Assembly: GCA_018066825.1 (NCBI GenBank)
Contig: JAGPVU010000096.1
Coordinates: 1-9,875 of the forward strand
Direction of reading: 5' to 3'
DNA from: Cycloclasticus sp.
GTDB taxonomy: Bacteria > Pseudomonadota > Gammaproteobacteria > Methylococcales > Cycloclasticaceae
DNA length: 9,875 nt
Made by a program: the position numbers and the translations under genes
In this document: piece by piece, positions 6,700 to 9,875 of the stretch
Position numbering within the stretch: position 1 is the stretch's first letter
Layout of the letters: every line of letters begins with the position of its first letter
The notes under the pieces: model-generated
What the model was told of the DNA's origin: nothing
Seen by the model: the letters and a program-made list of their open reading frames with translations, nothing else
Database searches by the model: none

Positions 6700-6724
6700 A
6701 TTATAGGGCAAGAGGGTTGGTCAA
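6700..6724 (-). promoter_or_regulatory. candidate promoter of the rph-rdgB-hemW-pyrE operon
   Basis: Read on the minus strand, a perfect -10 box TATAAT (6705 to 6700) is followed by a GC-rich discriminator (GCGCG), a feature of growth-rate- and ppGpp-controlled promoters. The best -35 hexamer, TTGACC (6724 to 6719), is only 13 bases upstream, too close for a normal site, so the true -35 may be weak. The predicted start lies about 20-25 bases before rph. Confidence 0.5.
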
Positions 6725-6746
6725 AGAATTTGAAAGTGTAAAACTT

Positions 6747-7625
6747 TTACAAATAACTGATGGCGTTTAATAATTCCTCAATCGTTTGTGGTCGTTTGGC
6801 GGGCTCAGTTTGAGTAGCCCAATCAATGGCATGTAGCACTTTAACGTTGACTTTATTTTTATAGAGCGCGTGCGCTGTACTGCGTTCAGCAATTAACGCC
6901 TGATCTGTTGATAGTGATGGGAGCGTTTTATCCAAGCAGTTACGCATGCTAGCGCCTATTGCGTAAATATCACTCCATGGGCCCAGTGGGTGCTGTTTAT
7001 GGTGTTGCTCAGGCGCTGCGTAACCCTTGGTTAAACTATGAGAATTGCATTGCTGCTGTTTTTTGTAAGGAAGCGCCGAGCCAAAATCTAATATCAAGGG
7101 GTTATTCGATGGCCGTAATAAAATATTGTCGGGCTTGATATCAAGATGTAAAAGCCCCCTATGGTGCATGTTTTTAATACACCTCATCACCGGTTGAAAA
7201 ACATCCAATAGAAATCGTGTGTCGGCGATATGCTCAGTCTTTTTAAGCCAGTTTGCCAAAGTCGTACCGTAATCAAAATTCATCACTAAATAGGCGGTGT
7301 TGTTAGCGATAAAAAAATTTAAAACGCTGACGATATTCGGGTGCTTTAGTCCACTCAGTAATTTAGCCTCATCCAAAAATAAGCGGCGACCGTGTTGAAA
7401 AGCCCTAGTCTGTTCGCTGGAGTTAGGCGTTAGCTCTAAACCACAGCGTGTAGTGAGACCCTCCGGCATATATTCTTTAATCGCAACTTGTTGTTGGTCG
7501 TTGATTTGCCTGGCCAGATACACCGTACTAAAGCCGCCTTTAGCCAGCACACGTTCAATAATGTATTCATCGACTACAGTGCCAGATGCTAAGGCTTGAT
7601 CGCCAGTTCCAGGCGTTGATAACAA
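6747..7625 (-). CDS. Hanks-type serine/threonine protein kinase
   Basis: A soluble, single-domain eukaryotic-like kinase of about 292 residues. The kinase landmarks are in order: glycine loop LAKGGFSTVYLA (27-38), ATP-anchoring Lys50 (VAIKEY), alpha-C Glu86, catalytic HLDIKPDN with Asp162, Lys164 and Asn167, metal-binding DFG (180-182) and GYAAPEQ (201-207). All key residues are present, so it should be active. The residue before the catalytic Asp is Leu, not Arg (HLD instead of HRD), making it a non-RD kinase. There is no membrane segment or sensor domain. The start is uncertain: TTG 7625 has no ribosome site, while ACGAGG (7655 to 7650) points to a start near CTG 7640 or ATT 7649, adding a few residues. 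Homologues often sit next to rph and yicC with a PP2C-type phosphatase; no phosphatase is here. Substrates are unknown. Confidence 0.9.
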   Translation of the reverse strand: MLSTPGTGDQALASGTVVDEYIIERVLAKGGFSTVYLARQINDQQQVAIKEYMPEGLTTRCGLELTPNSSEQTRAFQHGRRLFLDEAKLLSGLKHPNIVSVLNFFIANNTAYLVMNFDYGTTLANWLKKTEHIADTRFLLDVFQPVMRCIKNMHHRGLLHLDIKPDNILLRPSNNPLILDFGSALPYKKQQQCNSHSLTKGYAAPEQHHKQHPLGPWSDIYAIGASMRNCLDKTLPSLSTDQALIAERSTAHALYKNKVNVKVLHAIDWATQTEPAKRPQTIEELLNAISYL

Positions 7626-7679
7626 GTTTTTGGTATTCAGGGTATTAATCCTCGTAAAAACAGCCTAACATTTATCATT

Positions 7680-7685
7680 TATAAT
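7680..7685 (+). promoter_or_regulatory. candidate -10 box of yicC
   Basis: A perfect TATAAT lies 18 bases before the yicC ATG, with a poor -35 (AAAACA, 7657-7662) 17 bases upstream. It would give a leader of roughly ten bases. The 77-base gap between the divergent kinase and yicC must hold promoters for both; on the minus strand TATACT (7693 to 7688) is a possible -10. Confidence 0.4.
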
Positions 7686-7702
7686 TAAGTATAGGCGAGA
7701 TA

Positions 7703-8569
7703 ATGATAAGAAGTATGACAGCTTTCGCGAGTTGTGAAGCAGAAGTAAGCGGTTATACACTGATTTGGGAGCTTCGCTCGGTCAACCATCGTTATTTAGA
7801 CGTGTCAGCAAGATTACCAGAAATGTTTCGCTCTGTTGAAGCGCCGATTCGTGAAACGGTGGCCCAGTACCTAAAACGTGGAAAAGTCGACTGTAACCTT
7901 TTTTACAAAAAAGATAATCAAACAGAAGAAAGAATAGAAATTAATGAAGGCCGTCTCAGCGAGTTATTACGCGCGACGTCCACCATAGAAAAAAATATGC
8001 CGCACAGTCAGGCTATCTCGGCACTCGATATTTTACGCTGGCCGGGTATTCAAGCCGAAATACGCGAAGACCTTGAGCCTATCCATCAGGCGGCTTTAAC
8101 GTTATTGAGTCAAACGCTAGAGCAGCTAGTGCATGCGCGTGAACGTGAAGGCAGTAATATTGCCGAGATGGTGGAGTCTCGTTGCCAACAAATAGCGGAA
8201 CAAATGGTATTGGCTAAAAATCGCTTACCCGACGTTCAGCAACAGTTGCGTGATAAATTACAAAAAAAGATCGATACATTATTAGAAGAGCCAGAGCAAT
8301 CGCGGCTTGAACAAGAATTGGTTTATTTTTTACAAAAAATGGACGTCGAAGAAGAGCTTGATCGATTGGATTCGCACATCAAAGAAGTGCGGCGGATTCT
8401 AACCCAACAAGAACCCGTCGGTAGACGGCTTGATTTCTTAATGCAAGAGCTCAATCGTGAGGCCAACACCTTAGGTTCAAAATCTGCCGATATCCAAACG
8501 ACCAACGTATCCGTGGAACTAAAAGTACTCATTGAACAAATGCGCGAGCAGATCCAGAATATTGAGTAA
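7703..8569 (+). CDS. yicC: YicC/YloC family endoribonuclease
   Basis: A 288-residue cytoplasmic RNase family protein; E. coli YicC and B. subtilis YloC have been reported as endoribonucleases, YicC helping decay of the small RNA RyhB. The N-terminal YicC_N domain opens with the typical IRSMTAFA and contains SVNHRYLDVSARLPE and LKRGKVDC. A helical middle part follows, then the C-terminal DUF1732 with QEPVGRRLDFLMQELNREAN (about 250-270) and LGSKS. Length and both termini are normal. ATG 7703 follows AGGCGAG. In many gammaproteobacteria gmk, rpoZ and spoT follow yicC; here the next gene is an adhesin. Confidence 0.95.
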   Translation: MIRSMTAFASCEAEVSGYTLIWELRSVNHRYLDVSARLPEMFRSVEAPIRETVAQYLKRGKVDCNLFYKKDNQTEERIEINEGRLSELLRATSTIEKNMPHSQAISALDILRWPGIQAEIREDLEPIHQAALTLLSQTLEQLVHAREREGSNIAEMVESRCQQIAEQMVLAKNRLPDVQQQLRDKLQKKIDTLLEEPEQSRLEQELVYFLQKMDVEEELDRLDSHIKEVRRILTQQEPVGRRLDFLMQELNREANTLGSKSADIQTTNVSVELKVLIEQMREQIQNIE

Positions 8570-8587
8570 TTTAACCTAGCGGAGGGA

Positions 8588-8604
8588 AGCTAATTAAATT
8601 AGCT
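8588..8604. repeat. 17-bp palindrome after yicC
   Basis: AGCTAATT-A-AATTAGCT is a perfect palindrome around a single central base, 18 bases after the yicC stop. A nearby CTAGC (8576-8580) can also pair with GCTAG (8602-8606). There is no U tract, so an operator or protein-binding site is as likely as a terminator. Confidence 0.5.
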
Positions 8605-8837
8605 AGAAACGGCTATTAAGTCTAACCCAATACTACCTTAAGCTTAGCAGGTTGTTGTTCAGCTTTCGTTAAGTCAGCGTTCGCTAAGCTTACAATCCGA
8701 ACTTATGCTTAAGAAAAGCGTCGTATTAGTACCTAAGTACAATATAAAACGTGTGATTTAAAGTGCAAAATTTGATATGTATACTATTCTCAAGCTAGGT
8801 CGATGAAAGTAGCTTTGACTCAAATAGCCGTTTAGCT
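8601..8837. repeat. outer inverted repeat enclosing about 205 bases
   Basis: AAACGGCTATT (8607-8617) is the exact reverse complement of AATAGCCGTTT (8823-8833). Allowing a two-base bulge, AGCT at 8601-8604 also pairs with AGCT at 8834-8837. The arms could close a long RNA structure in the adhesin leader or be the ends of a small non-coding mobile element; I see no clear target duplication. Confidence 0.5.
8639..8692. repeat. inner inverted repeat, 10-bp arms
   Basis: TAAGCTTAGC (8639-8648) is the exact reverse complement of GCTAAGCTTA (8683-8692), with a 34-base spacer. It lies within the outer repeat at 8601-8837, so both could form at once. The core CTTAAGC-like string recurs at 8707-8713. 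Confidence 0.5.
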
Positions 8838-8884
8838 CGGTTTGTTGTGAGTTTTTTTGTAACGTAACGTGGTTTGGAAGGTAA

Positions 8885-9875
8885 ATGGCTGACGAAATTG
8901 GAATTATAAAAACACTGATTGGTACCGTGTTAGCGCTAGATGGGGCGGGTTCGTCTCGTAAGCTGCTGGCGGGCGATCGTGTTTTTTCAGATGAGCTCAT
9001 CAAAACTGCGGCGTTTGCTGTCGTCGAAATAGAATTTGCCGACGGTTCCACAATGGATTTGGGCAGTAACTCCCTAACGTCTTTAGGCGAAATGGCCGCC
9101 CTTGCATCAAATAAAAGCAACGAGCAAGACCCAATTAACGGTGTCGAAACGCTACAGCAAGCCATAGCAGAAGGCGCCGACCCCACCGTGATCGCCGAAG
9201 CCCCCGCCGCTGGCACACAATCCAGTGAAAATGAAGGCCACAATATGGTCTCCATCGACTACCTCGCCCCCGAAATGACCCCCGACTCTGGTTTTGAAAC
9301 CAAAGGCATAGAAAGGGATCGCTTCGAATTTGATGATGAGGAGTATGTTGGCGAGAGTGATAGCTTACCAACTGATGTGAATGAAGCGCCGACGGCGGCC
9401 AACGACATCGCTAGGACGGATGAAGACGTGCCGGTGACGTTGGATGTTGTGGCGAACGACACGGACCTGGATGGCACGATTGATCCGACCTCCGTACAAA
9501 TATTAGATCCAGACACGAACACCTACGTGGCGACCCTGACGGTTGCGGGTGAAGGCGAGTGGACTGTTGATGCAGTGACGGGCGCAATCACGTTTACGCC
9601 GGAAGCGAACTACAACGGATCGGTGACGGACATTACCTACCAGGTCGCGGATGATGATGGTGCGACTGATACGGCGACGCTGACGATTGGCATCACGCCA
9701 GTTGACGATGCGACCACCGGCGGCACGGGCGCTGGCGGCACTGATGGTGACGAGTCTGTTACGACGGATGAAGACACGCCGATTAGCGGCAACGTGATCG
9801 ACATGGGTCTGACCAGTGTGGACGGAGGACCGATTGTGGTCACGCAGTTCACAGTTGCCGGCGATCTGACGGTTT
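8885..9875 (+). CDS. LapA-like giant surface adhesin, N-terminal part (partial)
   Basis: The first 330 residues of a protein that continues past the window. Residues 1 to about 100 form a retention module: IGIIKTLIGTVLALDGAGSS in abbreviated form, then RKLLAGDRVF and VVEIEFADGSTMDLG. In LapA this module plugs the outer-membrane pore of a type I secretion system and keeps the adhesin on the surface. PAAG at 107-110 matches the dialanine site cut by the periplasmic protease LapG, with the Ala108-Ala109 bond at the position reported for P. fluorescens LapA. An acidic linker follows (to about 165), then a full Ig/cadherin-like repeat (about 166-275: NEAPTAAND, DEDVPVTLDV, NDTDLDG, FTPEANYNG) and a Gly-Thr linker leading into a second one (TTDEDTPISGNV). 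GGAAGG (8876-8881) precedes ATG 8885 closely. It should be controlled by c-di-GMP through LapD/LapG, not present here. Confidence 0.9.
   Translation, partial: MADEIGIIKTLIGTVLALDGAGSSRKLLAGDRVFSDELIKTAAFAVVEIEFADGSTMDLGSNSLTSLGEMAALASNKSNEQDPINGVETLQQAIAEGADPTVIAEAPAAGTQSSENEGHNMVSIDYLAPEMTPDSGFETKGIERDRFEFDDEEYVGESDSLPTDVNEAPTAANDIARTDEDVPVTLDVVANDTDLDGTIDPTSVQILDPDTNTYVATLTVAGEGEWTVDAVTGAITFTPEANYNGSVTDITYQVADDDGATDTATLTIGITPVDDATTGGTGAGGTDGDESVTTDEDTPISGNVIDMGLTSVDGGPIVVTQFTVAGDLTV
9203..9214 (+). other. predicted LapG cleavage site (PAAG) in the adhesin
   Basis: Codons for Pro107-Ala108-Ala109-Gly110. LapG-type cysteine proteases cut between two alanines in (T/A/P)AAG-like motifs just after the retention module. 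It is the best-placed such motif; 'TAAF' at 41-44 and 'MAAL' at 70-73 fall inside the folded module and lack the Gly. Confidence 0.75.

Larger units (their letters stand above)
8570..8884. other. 315-base non-coding leader with nested inverted repeats
   Basis: No credible gene lies here; the longest ATG frames are 18 and 10 codons without ribosome sites. It holds a 17-base palindrome near the yicC stop (8588-8604), an outer inverted repeat (8601-8617 with 8823-8837) and an inner one (8639-8648 with 8683-8692). It must include the end of the yicC transcript and the promoter of the adhesin. No U-tract terminator is seen. A possible -10 TATACT lies at 8780-8785 and a possible TACAAT at 8738-8743, both without a good -35. 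Confidence 0.6.

Noticed and set aside
6738..6750. GTAAAACTTTTAC palindrome over the kinase stop
   Set aside because: The stem is weak, all but A/T, with no U tract; not a convincing terminator.
8581..8586. GGAGGG after yicC, looking like a ribosome site
   Set aside because: No start codon follows at a useful distance with an open frame.
8705..8761. 18-codon frame (MLKKSVVLVPKYNIKRVI) in the adhesin leader
   Set aside because: No Shine-Dalgarno, very short and inside repeat-rich DNA; not enough to call a peptide gene.
8758..9371. Long minus-strand frames opposite the adhesin N-terminus
   Set aside because: They are serine- and arginine-rich shadows of the plus-strand adhesin, whose retention module and repeats are clearly real; no ribosome site or family match.
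9259..9852. Minus-strand frames opposite the adhesin repeats (9259-9522 and 9637-9852)
   Set aside because: Low-complexity Ser/Val/Pro translations produced by the ACG/GCG/GTG-rich repeat codons on the other strand.

Overview
The window looks like the chromosome of a free-living, probably aquatic, gammaproteobacterium of low to medium G+C (about 40% in the housekeeping genes by eye). The basis is the gene set pyrE, hemW, rdgB, rph and yicC in compact order, plus a LapA-type adhesin; I cannot name a genus. All the genes except a 96-residue hypothetical and two cut by the window ends could be assigned to families.

Layout. (1) Bases 1-1045, minus strand: the first codons of an unidentified downstream gene, preceded by a secreted NitT/TauT-like substrate-binding protein. 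(2) 1046-1349: a 304-base AT-rich divergent intergenic region with palindromes. (3) 1350-2872, plus strand: moaA (GTP 3',8-cyclase for molybdenum/tungsten cofactor) followed by a 16-cysteine, four-[4Fe-4S] electron-transfer protein resembling the small subunits of aldehyde ferredoxin oxidoreductases and other Mo/W enzymes. A strong hairpin terminator at 2938-2969 closes this unit. (4) 3045-3335, plus strand: a small unrecognised gene with a non-ATG start. (5) 3332-6673, minus strand: a tight operon rph-rdgB-hemW-CPXCG protein-pyrE with start/stop overlaps. (6) 6747-7625, minus strand: a Hanks-type Ser/Thr kinase, divergent from (7) yicC at 7703-8569, plus strand. (8) 8570-8884: a 315-base non-coding stretch with nested inverted repeats. 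(9) 8885 to the end, plus strand: the N-terminus of a large LapA-like surface adhesin with retention module, LapG-type dialanine site and the first tandem Ig/cadherin-like repeats; it runs off the window.

How it fits together. The central minus-strand operon combines RNA 3'-end processing (rph), nucleotide-pool cleaning (rdgB), haem insertion (hemW) and pyrimidine synthesis (pyrE). The moaA/ferredoxin pair suggests a Mo- or W-dependent redox enzyme encoded elsewhere. The adhesin is expected to be held on the cell surface and released under c-di-GMP control by LapD/LapG, which are not in the window. I see no CRISPR array, tRNA, rRNA, transposase or clear defence system. The least explained parts are the adhesin leader with its nested repeats, the orphan moaA/ferredoxin pair with its palindrome-rich upstream region, and the small gene overlapping the end of pyrE.
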